From positions 62,001 through 126,000 of the forward strand of contig NZ_JADVOP010000010.1 of the NCBI RefSeq assembly GCF_016508585.1: a DNA stretch of 64,000 nucleotides, read 5' to 3'. The DNA comes from Acinetobacter baumannii. Its GTDB lineage: Bacteria; Pseudomonadota; Gammaproteobacteria; Pseudomonadales; Moraxellaceae. The translations under genes were made by a program, and so were the position numbers. Below are positions 18,970-27,485 of the stretch, one piece after another (within the stretch, counting starts at the first letter, position 1; each line of letters starts with the position of its first letter). The notes beneath the pieces are model-generated. The model saw nothing but the letters and a program-made list of their open reading frames with translations, was not told the origin of the DNA and searched no databases.

Positions 18970-19121
18970 TTATTTTAAAGCACTAGATTTAGTATAAAAA
19001 CCCATATTTTTCTCATGGAATAAAAAAGCACTACAAATACTAGGGTTTTCTCGCAAATTCCGGCAAATCACGTTAAAATAGCCGCCTTTAATTTTGTCCT
19101 ATTTTATATTTGGAGTACTCC

Positions 19122-20054
19122 ATGAACGCTACTGTAGAACAGCTTGCACCTGTAGAACAGCAAGCGACCTCTGGTTGGGTTGTTGCCGCACTTTATCAAT
19201 TCAAAGAAGTTCAAGATCCTGCTGATCTTCAACAGCGTCTCTTAGAGTTGGTAAAAACAATCAACCTGTGTGGTACTCTTATTGTAGCGGATGAAGGAAT
19301 CAACGGAACAGTTGCTGGTGACCGTCAAGCGATTGATACAATTCATCAATTCCTGTTAGATCAAGGTTTCAGCACGATGGAATACAAAGAATCCCATAGT
19401 GCCGAAAAACCGTTCCGTAAAATGAAAATTAAACTTAAAAAAGAAATTGTCACACTGGGTGTAGAAGTCAAGCCACGTGATCTAGTGGGTCACTATTTAG
19501 ATCCTAAAGAATGGAATGAATTGATTGCTCGTGATGATGTCATTTTAATTGATACACGCAATGATTATGAATATAAGGCGGGTACATTCAAAGGTGCCAT
19601 AGATCCAAAGACAGAGACTTTCCGAGAATTTCCAGACTACGTAAAAAAAGAGTTAGAACAGCATAAAGACAAAAAAATTGCGATGTTCTGTACCGGTGGA
19701 ATTCGTTGTGAAAAATCGACTTCTTTGCTTTTACAAGAAGGTTTTAACGAGGTGTATCATCTTAAAGGCGGTATTTTAAAATATCTTGAAGAAACCCCTG
19801 CTGATGAAAGTATGTGGGAAGGTGAATGCTTCGTATTTGATGGTCGTACTGCTGTCACACATGGCATGCAAGAAGGTGAAAATATTAAATGTCATGCCTG
19901 CGGTTGGCCATTGATTCCGGAAGAAGCTGCTCTTCCAAGTTATGAACACGGTGTATCCTGTAAATACTGCATTGACAAAACATCTGAGAAGCAAAAAGAA
20001 GGTTTCCGAATGCGCCAATCTCAAATTGTTGCAGCAAAGCGCAAACGTCTTTAA
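19122..20054 (+). CDS. trhO: tRNA uridine(34) hydroxylase TrhO (rhodanese-domain, YceA family)
   Basis: TrhO makes 5-hydroxyuridine at wobble position 34 of several tRNAs using O2. The ATG at 19122 with TGGAG upstream is chosen over a TTG at 19110, giving 310 residues. An N-terminal alpha/beta domain (about 18-110) is followed by a rhodanese domain (about 125-235) with the catalytic cysteine in FCTGGIRCEKS (C190). The C-terminal part holds a CHACGWPL...CKYC cysteine cluster. It is monocistronic, with its own terminator. Confidence 0.94.
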   Translation: MNATVEQLAPVEQQATSGWVVAALYQFKEVQDPADLQQRLLELVKTINLCGTLIVADEGINGTVAGDRQAIDTIHQFLLDQGFSTMEYKESHSAEKPFRKMKIKLKKEIVTLGVEVKPRDLVGHYLDPKEWNELIARDDVILIDTRNDYEYKAGTFKGAIDPKTETFREFPDYVKKELEQHKDKKIAMFCTGGIRCEKSTSLLLQEGFNEVYHLKGGILKYLEETPADESMWEGECFVFDGRTAVTHGMQEGENIKCHACGWPLIPEEAALPSYEHGVSCKYCIDKTSEKQKEGFRMRQSQIVAAKRKRL

Positions 20055-20074
20055 TTTTAGAACACTCCCCACAG

Positions 20075-20106
20075 AAAGCCGTAGTTAATCCACTGCGGCT
20101 TTTTTT
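20075..20106 (+). terminator. Terminator after trhO
   Basis: 11-bp stem AAAGCCGTAGT / ACTGCGGCTTT (one G-T pair) followed by T6, starting 20 bp after the trhO stop. Confidence 0.9.
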
Positions 20107-20269
20107 GAAATATCTGTCGGATGTTGTATATCAGGTTTAAATTTATAAAAAAATTTCTATACGCTTTTTGATGATTTAATCAAAACAGTTTCAAGCACAA
20201 CAAATCCCTACTATATTTTCTAAAATGTACACAATAGTATGTTTATAACTGCCTATTTTTATATATAAA

Positions 20270-20869
20270 ATGACTGATTGGATTATTGCGATCATGGAGC
20301 AACTGGGTTACTTCGGTATTGCTCTGCTGATGTTTTTAGACAATGTTTTCCCCCCTATTCCCTCTGAAATTATTATGCCATCTGCAGGATTTACCGCATC
20401 TCAAGGACAGTTGCTCCTATCAGGTGTCATTATTGCAGGAAGTATGGGCTCACTTGTTGCAGCAGCCTTGTTATATTGGGTCGGGTATAAGATTCCCAAT
20501 CGAAAAATTTTAGACTGGATAGATCGCTATGGAAAATATCTCTTTATCAAGACAGAAGACGTTAAAAAGGCTTTAGAATGGTTTGAGAAGTATGGTCACA
20601 ATGTGGTCTTTTTTGGGCGGATGATTCCAGCTGTGCGCTCGTTGATTAGTATTCCGGCAGGTATGAGCCATATGCCCTTCTGGAAGTTTATGCTGTACAG
20701 CAGTCTGGGCACTGTCATCTGGACCAGTTTCCTTGCTGCAGTCGGCTATTACTTTGGAAACAATACTGCGTTGATGCAACAGATTTTCAGTCAGGTGAGC
20801 TATGTGATTATTTTCATTGTGGTAATTTTCATCATGTACTGGCTATATCGAAAACTTAAAAAGAGCTAA
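20270..20869 (+). CDS. DedA family membrane protein
   Basis: A 199-residue inner-membrane protein of the DedA/SNARE-associated family, implicated in phospholipid flipping (undecaprenyl phosphate or phosphatidylethanolamine) and proton-motive-force homeostasis. The family signature is visible: ENVFPPIPSE-like DNVFPPIPSEIIMP (about 24-37), the FGRMIPAVRSLISIPAGMSHMPFWKF stretch (about 115-140) with the conserved Arg residues, and several membrane segments. Start ATG; no partner gene adjacent, so substrate cannot be inferred. Confidence 0.93.
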   Translation: MTDWIIAIMEQLGYFGIALLMFLDNVFPPIPSEIIMPSAGFTASQGQLLLSGVIIAGSMGSLVAAALLYWVGYKIPNRKILDWIDRYGKYLFIKTEDVKKALEWFEKYGHNVVFFGRMIPAVRSLISIPAGMSHMPFWKFMLYSSLGTVIWTSFLAAVGYYFGNNTALMQQIFSQVSYVIIFIVVIFIMYWLYRKLKKS

Positions 20870-21280
20870 GTCAGTACAGTCAAGAATATCAAATCTGAAA
20901 ATCTAGAGCGTATAAATGGATAAGCACGATGCTGACCGCCCACCCATTCCTTAGATCAAATCGGTACATTTCCTACTTTGCACTTATAAAATATATGAAT
21001 TCAATTGCAAAATAATTTTCCACATGCCTTTCTAAAAAATGTTCAAACTCCTGCACCCCTTACTATCTTTAAAATGGCGATGATTTAATCACTTGATCTC
21101 AATCTTTACAGCCGCAACAAAGATAAATCTAGCAATTGGCAAATAAACTTGAAGAAATTCAACCACTCTTATATTTATTCCAAAAACTCATAGATAGTCA
21201 AAAATTATTGTTGATTTATTCCAAATCAAATATATGAAAAATATACACAATAATTTATTTTCTAAAAAAGGAATACATGA
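20870..21280. other. 411-bp intergenic region without recognised features
   Basis: AT-rich DNA between dedA and the LysE-type gene. I saw no open frame with coding character, no tRNA, no strong terminator and no match to the three-copy repeat. It presumably holds the promoter of the LysE-type gene near its right end. Confidence 0.6.
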
Positions 21281-21889
21281 GTGAATGAAATGATTGCCGT
21301 CATCTTAATCACTTGTTTGGCTGTTATTAGCCCAGGTGCTGACTTTGCCATAGTGACGCGCAACAGTTATTTATATGGTCGTAAAATTGGATTAAGTACG
21401 GCGCTGGGAATTGCAGGCGGTGTCTGGATTCATGTGGCATACAGTCTACTGGGACTCGGTTTTTTAAAAAATCATATGCCTTATCTCTTGCAAATGATTC
21501 AATATATTGGTGCAGGGTATTTGATTTATCTGGGATACAAAACCTTCACCCAAAACAAAGTACAGTTGGATGAAAATGGTGTAGGCATCACTGCTTGGCA
21601 GGCATTTCGACATGGTTTTTTAACCAATAGTCTGAACCCCAAAACGACCCTGTTTGTCGTCAGTTTATTTGCACAACTGATGACCACAGCGGGTAACTCC
21701 ACGCTGAAATTAGTATCCTATGGCGCCTTCATTTCAATCAGCCATTTCATTTGGTTCGCACTTATTGCCCTATTTTGCGCTCACCCTACAATCCGCAATA
21801 AAATTTTAGATCATGAAATTATCATCAATCAGATTATTGGGATTCTATTATTCATTTTAGGTTGCAGCTTACTTTTCGCGAAGTTCTAA
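21281..21889 (+). CDS. LysE/RhtB family amino-acid exporter
   Basis: A 202-residue inner-membrane protein with about six membrane segments and the LysE family start CLAVISPGADFAIVTRNS (about 10-27), followed by GRKIGLSTALGIAGG. The family exports amino acids such as lysine, threonine or homoserine lactone; the substrate here cannot be told. The start is GTG at 21281 with AAGGA eight bases upstream; an ATG three codons later is an alternative. It stands alone, so no regulator is linked. Confidence 0.9.
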   Translation: MNEMIAVILITCLAVISPGADFAIVTRNSYLYGRKIGLSTALGIAGGVWIHVAYSLLGLGFLKNHMPYLLQMIQYIGAGYLIYLGYKTFTQNKVQLDENGVGITAWQAFRHGFLTNSLNPKTTLFVVSLFAQLMTTAGNSTLKLVSYGAFISISHFIWFALIALFCAHPTIRNKILDHEIIINQIIGILLFILGCSLLFAKF

Positions 21890-21914
21890 ATTTCGAAAAA
21901 AACATTCTGATATC

Positions 21915-21961
21915 ATGATTTTTGAGAGAAATTAGTATCTTTTAAATAACTCAAAAATCAT
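21915..21961. repeat. Stem-loop with 12-bp perfect arms downstream of the LysE-type gene
   Basis: ATGATTTTTGAG and CTCAAAAATCAT are separated by 23 bases. It starts 25 bp after the stop of the LysE-type gene. No T tract follows directly. It could be a processing or stability hairpin, a weak terminator or an operator pair. Confidence 0.6.
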
Positions 21962-22121
21962 TTGTATGTGAACAATTGAAACCGGGAGGAAATTCAACCT
22001 GTTTTATTTGCAAGATTGATTATGTAATAAATCTCATTTAATATCAAAAGTGCAAATTTTAATCATTTACAAACCAATGCACATACAACATTGAATGAAG
22101 AATATAACAGGTACTTAATAT

Positions 22122-22391
22122 ATGAATAATTTATTCACCCTCAACGACATGCTTACCCCTAAAATTGTCACGGTATTATATTGGCTCGGATTGATTGGTG
22201 TCGTGATCGCTGCTTTGACGACACTGTTTGGTTTTGGCTATGGCGCATATTCAGGATTTTTTAGCCGTTTGATTTCAGCAGTACTGATTATTGTATTTGG
22301 TGGTCTGGCCGTGCGGGTTTACTCTGAATTGCTGATTGTGATTTTTAAAATTCATGAAAATTTAAAGAAAATTGCAGATCGACAACCGTGA
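22122..22391 (+). CDS. DUF4282 family small membrane protein
   Basis: An 89-residue protein with two membrane segments (about 13-34 and 49-72) and the DUF4282 pattern: an N-terminal FTLNDMLTPKIVTVLYW, then a short FGYGAYSGFF loop, and a final VRVYSELLIVIFKIHENL helix. The family is widespread and uncharacterised; members sit in the inner membrane. ATG start, no close neighbours on the same strand, followed by a strong two-way terminator. Confidence 0.88.
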   Translation: MNNLFTLNDMLTPKIVTVLYWLGLIGVVIAALTTLFGFGYGAYSGFFSRLISAVLIIVFGGLAVRVYSELLIVIFKIHENLKKIADRQP

Positions 22392-22476
22392 CATAAAAAA
22401 TATGGTGTAAATACGCAGATATAGTTCAAATTTATATCCTTCAATATGATCATATCCGTGTGTTATAGGCAAAACA

Positions 22477-22515
22477 AAAAAAGCCTGCTTTCTCTGGAGA
22501 AAGCAGGCTTTTTTA
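22477..22515. terminator. Bidirectional terminator between the DUF4282 and UPF0149 genes
   Basis: An 18-bp near-perfect stem AAAAAAGCCTGCTTTCTC / GAGAAAGCAGGCTTTTTT with a 3-base loop and T runs on both strands, lying between two convergent genes. Confidence 0.93.
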
Positions 22516-22525
22516 TCTGAGTCGA

Positions 22526-23050
22526 TTAACTTGGTGTATGATACATCAAGTAAATCTCATTGAGGTTTTCTGGAATTTCTTCAGCAATTTCATCCATCAA
22601 CTGTCCATTACGGCGGAATGACTCCATTTGAGGATCTTCATCATCAACACCACTAAATACCATCATCGGCAGTGTTAAATCTACAATTTGCTCTTCATAT
22701 TCTGGTGCAAACCAAGCATCTTCATTCAGGAACATTGCGTCTACAAAACCTACGCTCCAGTCCCCTAAACTAGACTCTACGTCTGCTTCTTCAATTTCAA
22801 AAGGAAACTCAATTCCTTCTTCGTTGGCCAAGTTCTGACGAATCGCTTCAAGCCATGCTTTGATTTGTGCAATAATTTCAGCTGGCACTTTCTTTTGATT
22901 GTTATCAAACAACTCATCTAGCCATTGATCAAAACGAGGTCCAACTGCAGTTGCGCACAAGAAACCGTGAGTCGCTGCGAAATCTAGACCAAATTCGTTT
23001 TGGTCACCATCTAGATAATCGCTCAGCAGGTCTAAATCTAAAGCACTCAT
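22526..23050 (-). CDS. UPF0149 / YecA family protein
   Basis: A 174-residue acidic, helical protein of the UPF0149 (YecA/YgfB) family. The N-terminal LDLLSDYLDGDQNEFGLDFAATHGFLCATAVGP carries the family's HGFLCA signature at about 29-34, and the middle contains W-rich helices (DWSVGFVDAMFLNEDAW). The family has no established enzymatic role; some members are linked to SEC-C zinc motifs, which are absent here. It lies 66 bp downstream of a small acidic protein gene on the same strand. Confidence 0.87.
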   Translation of the reverse strand: MSALDLDLLSDYLDGDQNEFGLDFAATHGFLCATAVGPRFDQWLDELFDNNQKKVPAEIIAQIKAWLEAIRQNLANEEGIEFPFEIEEADVESSLGDWSVGFVDAMFLNEDAWFAPEYEEQIVDLTLPMMVFSGVDDEDPQMESFRRNGQLMDEIAEEIPENLNEIYLMYHTPS

Positions 23051-23116
23051 TTTGTTTCCAATAAACTTTGATCAGATTTAAGCATAGCATTTTCCAAGCC
23101 TATGCCCAATGAATTT

Positions 23117-23323
23117 TTAATCTTCATCATCAAAATCGTCGTCATCATCAATGTCATAATCAAAATCTTTTAGATCTTTTTCCAAACGACGCTGTGCAAG
23201 TAAATCATCGATCAAACGTCGCTTTTCTAAAGATTCTTTGGCGCTAATTTTGCTTGATGACTCATCAAAACTAACATCATCATCACCGTAGTTATCATCT
23301 AGTTCAAAATCTGTAGAAGACAC
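23117..23323 (-). CDS. Small acidic protein, PA3496-like
   Basis: A 68-residue highly acidic protein. A basic helical core KRRLIDDLLAQRRLEKDLKDF (about 35-55) is flanked by Asp/Glu-rich tails ending in DDDDDFDDED. This core with acidic flanks resembles the PA3496 family of small gammaproteobacterial proteins, annotated as putative envelope-integrity proteins; the role is not proven. The start is GTG at 23323. It is upstream of the UPF0149 gene and probably cotranscribed with it. It is divergent from rpoD. Confidence 0.75.
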   Translation of the reverse strand: MSSTDFELDDNYGDDDVSFDESSSKISAKESLEKRRLIDDLLAQRRLEKDLKDFDYDIDDDDDFDDED

Positions 23324-23705
23324 TAAAACTACCTCATAATGAAAAAAAGTGAATGGGTCTAGGCGCTATTTATCTGTCTTCAGAAAACTTGTCAAGTTTT
23401 TTTTATTTTTTTTGCATTCATCGACCAAATTGGGCTTTTTTTAAGCCCTATTTTATGCAATGATATAATCCACCCTGCGTCTTGCTGTTTTTCGATAAAT
23501 TCGGACAAAAAACGCACGGGATGATCTTGAAAATAACAATTTCAGCCCCACCTAATTGATTGAATTTGAATTCTAAACATTCTATCAGACCATTCTTGAC
23601 GGGTTTTCTGATGGGATAGCTGAGCTATTCACATCTATATATTAACAGATTGTGCTATCATGCACGGTTTTTCACTGCCACAGATTCAACGAGAAGAGAG
23701 TAAAG
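23324..23705. other. 382-bp rpoD upstream region
   Basis: It separates the small acidic gene from rpoD. It contains an 8-bp-arm palindrome AAAACTTG-T-CAAGTTTT (23384-23400) followed by T-rich DNA, a second small hairpin GGGCTT/AAGCCC (23432-23448), and a TATAAT hexamer at 23463-23468. The last could be a -10 box giving a leader of over 200 bases. No coding frame is credible here; frames extending rpoD upstream of 23706 are artefacts. Confidence 0.5.
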
Positions 23706-25598
23706 ATGAGCGAAATGCATTCCCCTACTTCACAAGTAGCGGCTCTTATTAGCCGAGGCAAAGAACAAGGTTACTTAACCTACGCTGAGGTTAACGATCA
23801 TCTCCCAGACTCAATCACAGAAAGCGAACAGATTGAAGACATTATTCAAATGCTTCAAGACGTCGGTATTCCTGTTCATGAACGTGCACCAGAAACTGAC
23901 GATGCAATGTTTGATGGGAATAGCGAAGCTGGCGATGAAGTTGCAGAAGAAGAAGCTGCTGCTGTACTTGCCTCTGTAGAAAATGAACCTGGTCGTACCA
24001 CTGACCCTGTACGTATGTATATGCGTGAAATGGGGACTGTTGAACTTCTTACACGTGAAGGCGAAATCAGCATTGCTAAACGTATCGAAGAAGGAATACG
24101 TGATGTTTTACATTCCATCGCTTACTGGCCAAATGCAGTAGAAGTTGTACTACAAGAATATAAAGATTATGAAGCAGGTGAACGTCGCCTTGCCGATATT
24201 CTTTCAGGTTATTTAGATCCTGAAACAGATGAAGAGATTCCTGAAGTTTTAGAAGATGAGTCAGAAGATTTAGTTGATGATGAAAGCAGTTCATCAACCA
24301 AACCGACCAAAGACGTTAAACTGGATGATGATGACGAAGATGAAGAGTCAGAAGGTGATGATGATTCTGAAGGTGAGTCTGGTCCGGACCCTGAAATTGC
24401 CAAAGTTCGTTTCGATGAATTAGAAGCGGTTTGGAATACAGCAAAAGCAACGATTGCTCAACATGGTCGCAATAGCGCTCAAGGTGTTGAAGCAATGGAA
24501 GCACTTGCCACTGTATTTATGATGTTCAAATTCACACCACGTTTGTTTGACATTATCTCTGAAATGATCCGTGGTACACATGAGCAGATTCGTACCTCCG
24601 AACGTGAAGTGATGCGCTATGCAGTTCGCCGTGGACGTATGGATCGTACGCAATTCCGCACATCATTCCCAGGTCAAGAATCAAATCCAGCATGGTTGGA
24701 CGAGCAAATTGCCAAAGCGCCTGCTGAGATGAAAGCTTATTTAGAAAAAGTTCGCCCAGATGTATTGGCATTTCAACAAAAAATTGCAGACATCGAGAAA
24801 GAACTTAATCTAAACGTCAAAGAAATTAAAGATATTTCCAAACGTATGGCGATTGGTGAAGCGAAAGCTCGTCGTGCCAAGAAAGAAATGGTGGAAGCAA
24901 ACTTACGTTTGGTAATTTCGATTGCGAAAAAATATACCAACCGTGGTCTGCAATTCCTCGATTTGATTCAAGAAGGTAATATTGGCTTGATGAAAGCAGT
25001 AGACAAGTTTGAATATCGTCGTGGTTATAAATTCTCGACTTATGCGACTTGGTGGATTCGTCAGGCGATTACTCGTTCTATTGCAGACCAAGCACGTACA
25101 ATCCGTATTCCTGTGCACATGATCGAGACGATCAACAAGATCAACCGTGTATCTCGTCAATTACTTCAAGAAATGGGACGTGAACCCACTCCTGAAGAAT
25201 TAGGTGAGCGTTTGGAGATGGACGAAGTTAAAGTACGTAAGGTCCTCAAAATTGCCAAAGAGCCAATTTCCATGGAAACACCGATCGGTGATGATGAAGA
25301 TTCACATCTTGGAGATTTCATTGAAGACAGCAACATCACCTCGCCTGTGGATGCTGCAACTTCAGAAGGCTTAAAAGAAGCGACGCGTGAAGTGCTTGAA
25401 AACCTGACTGAACGTGAAGCCAAAGTTTTGAAAATGCGTTTTGGTATTGATATGCCAACAGACCATACTCTGGAAGAAGTTGGTAAACAGTTTGATGTAA
25501 CACGTGAGCGTATTCGTCAGATTGAAGCAAAAGCTTTACGTAAACTGCGTCATCCATCACGTTCTGAACATTTGCGTTCATTCCTTGAAAATGACTGA
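23706..25598 (+). CDS. rpoD: RNA polymerase sigma factor RpoD (sigma-70)
   Basis: The primary sigma factor, 630 residues. The ATG at 23706 follows the GAGAAGAGAG ribosome binding site; a longer frame from 23652 lacks support. Region 1.1 is at the N-terminus; region 1.2 begins near [16 protein letters not shown] (about 100). The non-conserved region contains an Asp/Glu-rich insertion (about 205-240) that is highly acidic. Region 2 has [17 protein letters not shown] (about 440-458), which binds the -10 element, and region 4.2 has [17 protein letters not shown] (about 598-614), which binds -35. It is not joined to dnaG or rpsU as in enterobacteria. Confidence 0.97.
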   Translation: MSEMHSPTSQVAALISRGKEQGYLTYAEVNDHLPDSITESEQIEDIIQMLQDVGIPVHERAPETDDAMFDGNSEAGDEVAEEEAAAVLASVENEPGRTTDPVRMYMREMGTVELLTREGEISIAKRIEEGIRDVLHSIAYWPNAVEVVLQEYKDYEAGERRLADILSGYLDPETDEEIPEVLEDESEDLVDDESSSSTKPTKDVKLDDDDEDEESEGDDDSEGESGPDPEIAKVRFDELEAVWNTAKATIAQHGRNSAQGVEAMEALATVFMMFKFTPRLFDIISEMIRGTHEQIRTSEREVMRYAVRRGRMDRTQFRTSFPGQESNPAWLDEQIAKAPAEMKAYLEKVRPDVLAFQQKIADIEKELNLNVKEIKDISKRMAIGEAKARRAKKEMVEANLRLVISIAKKYTNRGLQFLDLIQEGNIGLMKAVDKFEYRRGYKFSTYATWWIRQAITRSIADQARTIRIPVHMIETINKINRVSRQLLQEMGREPTPEELGERLEMDEVKVRKVLKIAKEPISMETPIGDDEDSHLGDFIEDSNITSPVDAATSEGLKEATREVLENLTEREAKVLKMRFGIDMPTDHTLEEVGKQFDVTRERIRQIEAKALRKLRHPSRSEHLRSFLEND

Positions 25599-25676
25599 TT
25601 TCAATGCTTGATCTATGAATGCTGTCGGGACTTGAAAATTAATCGAGTAACCCCATTAAGTATTTAAGACAAACAC

Positions 25677-25700
25677 AATGCCTGCACTGTTGCAGGCATT
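25677..25700 (+). terminator. Hairpin after rpoD
   Basis: Perfect 10-bp stem AATGCCTGCA / TGCAGGCATT with loop CTGT, 78 bp after the rpoD stop and 24 bp before the DUF493 start. There is no T run, so it may be an attenuator or mRNA-stability hairpin rather than a full terminator. Confidence 0.55.
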
Positions 25701-25723
25701 GTTGATAAATTAGAGGTGAAAAA

Positions 25724-26011
25724 ATGTTAGACCGCACTCCATCTCGCGAATTACAAGAACATCTTTGGGTTTTTCCAATGGATTACCCAATTAAATTGAT
25801 TGGTAATGCGGGTGAAGAATTACGTGGTGCTGTCGTCGAAATTTTGGTTAAACATTTTCCAGAATTTGATGAAGCAACCCTCGTTGTACAACCATCGCGT
25901 ACAGGTAAATATCATTCAATTACTGCTCAGTTGCGTTTTGATGAGCTTGAACAAGTCCATGCATTATATGCAGACCTTGCAGCTTGCGAACATATCCGTA
26001 CCGCATTGTAA
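25724..26011 (+). CDS. DUF493 / YbeD family protein
   Basis: A 95-residue protein of the YbeD (DUF493) family, an ACT-like fold. The typical elements are the N-terminal FPMDYPIKLIGNAGEEL, followed by the VEILVKHFPEF helix and a strand segment SRTGKYHSITAQLRF. ybeD lies next to lipB in E. coli and other proteobacteria, as it does here, which suggests a link with lipoate metabolism; no activity is established. ATG start with GAGGTG upstream. A strong terminator follows, so lipB is transcribed from its own promoter. Confidence 0.92.
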   Translation: MLDRTPSRELQEHLWVFPMDYPIKLIGNAGEELRGAVVEILVKHFPEFDEATLVVQPSRTGKYHSITAQLRFDELEQVHALYADLAACEHIRTAL

Positions 26012-26026
26012 TTTGACGTTCAATAA

Positions 26027-26056
26027 AAAACACGCCTATATGGCGTGTTTTTTATG
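26027..26056 (+). terminator. Terminator after the DUF493 gene
   Basis: Perfect 10-bp stem AAAACACGCC / GGCGTGTTTT with a 5-base loop and T tail. Confidence 0.9.
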
Positions 26057-26141
26057 CCGATTCATTATCTTCAATATATTGGACGGGCAGTTATTTGTAA
26101 AAGTTCAGCAACAGCTTTCACTTTTATTGGACAAATTTCTT

Positions 26142-26147
26142 TATAAT
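26142..26147 (+). promoter_or_regulatory. Candidate -10 box of lipB
   Basis: TATAAT 36 bases before the chosen lipB GTG. If real, transcription starts near 26154, which excludes the upstream ATG at 26150 as a start codon. The -35 region is poor. Confidence 0.5.
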
Positions 26148-26182
26148 TCATGAATCCTCCCTACTCTCAAGGATACATATCA

Positions 26183-26872
26183 GTGAATGATGCTGTTCTA
26201 AAACCTCGCCTGATTATTCGCCAGTATCAAGACTTAAGTTCTTATTCAGAACGTTTTCAAGAAATGAAATCCTTTACTGAGCAACGTGATGAACACTCAC
26301 CTGATCAGCTTTGGATTCTCCAACATCCTGACGTACTTACTCAGGGACAGGCAGGTAAACCAGAACACATCTTAATGCATACGGATATTCCTGTAGTGCA
26401 ATCAGATCGTGGAGGACAAGTGACTTGGCATGGACCAGGTCAAATGGTGATTTACTTCATGTTTGATTTGAACCGTTTGAAATGGAATGTCCGCACACTC
26501 GTGACTTATGCAGAAAATCTCATGATTGATTTGCTTAAGAAATATCAAGTTGAAGCATATGCCAAACCTGATGCACCCGGGGTGTATGTCAATGAAAGGA
26601 AAATTGGTTCTCTAGGTTTTAAAATCCGTAGAGGACGGAGCTATCACGGTTTAGCTTTAAATATTGACTGCAATTTAGAGGGCTTCCATACCATCAATCC
26701 CTGTGGCTATTCAGGTTTAGAAATGGTACGTGTTTGTGATTTAGTTCAGAATTATCCAGATTACAATCAATTGTCTCAAGATGTGGTTGAGTATTTTCAA
26801 CGAAGCAATTACTTTAGTGAGATCGAAGTCATTGACGAAAACTCAAGTGACGATGAAGTCACATGTAAATAA
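26183..26872 (+). CDS. lipB: Octanoyl-[ACP]:protein N-octanoyltransferase LipB
   Basis: LipB transfers octanoate from acyl carrier protein to lipoyl domains, the first step of endogenous lipoate synthesis. The ligand-binding motif [12 protein letters not shown] is at about 76-87. The catalytic Lys is in KIGSLG (about K140) and the acyl-thioester Cys in INPCGYSG (about C174). I chose GTG at 26183: it has AAGGA nine bases upstream and matches the family N-terminus. An in-frame ATG at 26150 lacks a ribosome binding site and would abut a TATAAT box. The C-terminal acidic tail is slightly longer than in E. coli. Confidence 0.93.
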   Translation: MNDAVLKPRLIIRQYQDLSSYSERFQEMKSFTEQRDEHSPDQLWILQHPDVLTQGQAGKPEHILMHTDIPVVQSDRGGQVTWHGPGQMVIYFMFDLNRLKWNVRTLVTYAENLMIDLLKKYQVEAYAKPDAPGVYVNERKIGSLGFKIRRGRSYHGLALNIDCNLEGFHTINPCGYSGLEMVRVCDLVQNYPDYNQLSQDVVEYFQRSNYFSEIEVIDENSSDDEVTCK

Positions 26873-26948
26873 ATCACTTTCTTTTTCCCCAAAAACAAAT
26901 TAGAGTAATTACTCTAAAACAAAATACAACTGAATAAGGGATTAGCGA

Positions 26949-27482
26949 GTGATTTCGAGTAAATCTATCAAACCCGCTTTGGAACAAGCCTATGTCAAAC
27001 TCATGATGGATGTGATTGGCAGAGGTTTAGTGATGGCGAGTCAAGTTGATGATGAAATTAAACATGAAGTATCTGTACTCCCTGTTGGTTTTACATTATC
27101 GATGAAAGTTTTTCCAAATGGCGCTTCTTTTATTGCCAAGGTGAATCAAAAACAACAGCTTGAATTGGTCAAATCATTAGATCATAAACCTGATCTTTCG
27201 ATTATTTTTAAGCATGTTCATCATGCTTTCCTGGTCTTTTCATTCCAAGAAAGTACAGCGCAAGCTTTTGCCAATGACCGTATGATTGCAGATGGTGATG
27301 TGTCTTATGCGATCCGTTTAGTGCGTTGCTTAAACAAAATGGAAGCATTGATCTTACCAAAACTGGTCGCAGAACTTGCGGTCAAGGAATATCCTTCAGA
27401 ATTAACCTTAAAAGAAAAATTAGCTGGCGCAGCGAATATTTATCTCAAAGTTGCCCAATCATATTTAAAAGGGAGCGCTTAA
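26949..27482 (+). CDS. Uncharacterised protein, SCP2-like
   Basis: A 177-residue cytoplasmic protein with no signal or membrane segment. The middle shows the alternating pattern of SCP2/sterol-carrier-like folds: LSMKVFPNGASFIAKV, PDLSIIFKHVHHAFLVF, then a helical QAFANDRMIADGDVSYAIRLVRCLNKME. That resemblance is by pattern only and not certain. Start is GTG at 26949, with AAGGG upstream. It ends 3 bp before the iron alcohol dehydrogenase gene, so the two are surely cotranscribed. A lipid or hydrophobic-substrate role alongside the dehydrogenase is inference. Confidence 0.7.
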   Translation: MISSKSIKPALEQAYVKLMMDVIGRGLVMASQVDDEIKHEVSVLPVGFTLSMKVFPNGASFIAKVNQKQQLELVKSLDHKPDLSIIFKHVHHAFLVFSFQESTAQAFANDRMIADGDVSYAIRLVRCLNKMEALILPKLVAELAVKEYPSELTLKEKLAGAANIYLKVAQSYLKGSA

Positions 27483-27485
27483 CCC

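Noticed and set aside
24076-25581. Many long minus-strand ORFs opposite rpoD
   Set aside because: They are shadows of the codon bias of rpoD; the Ser/Asp-rich frame is the complement of the acidic insertion.
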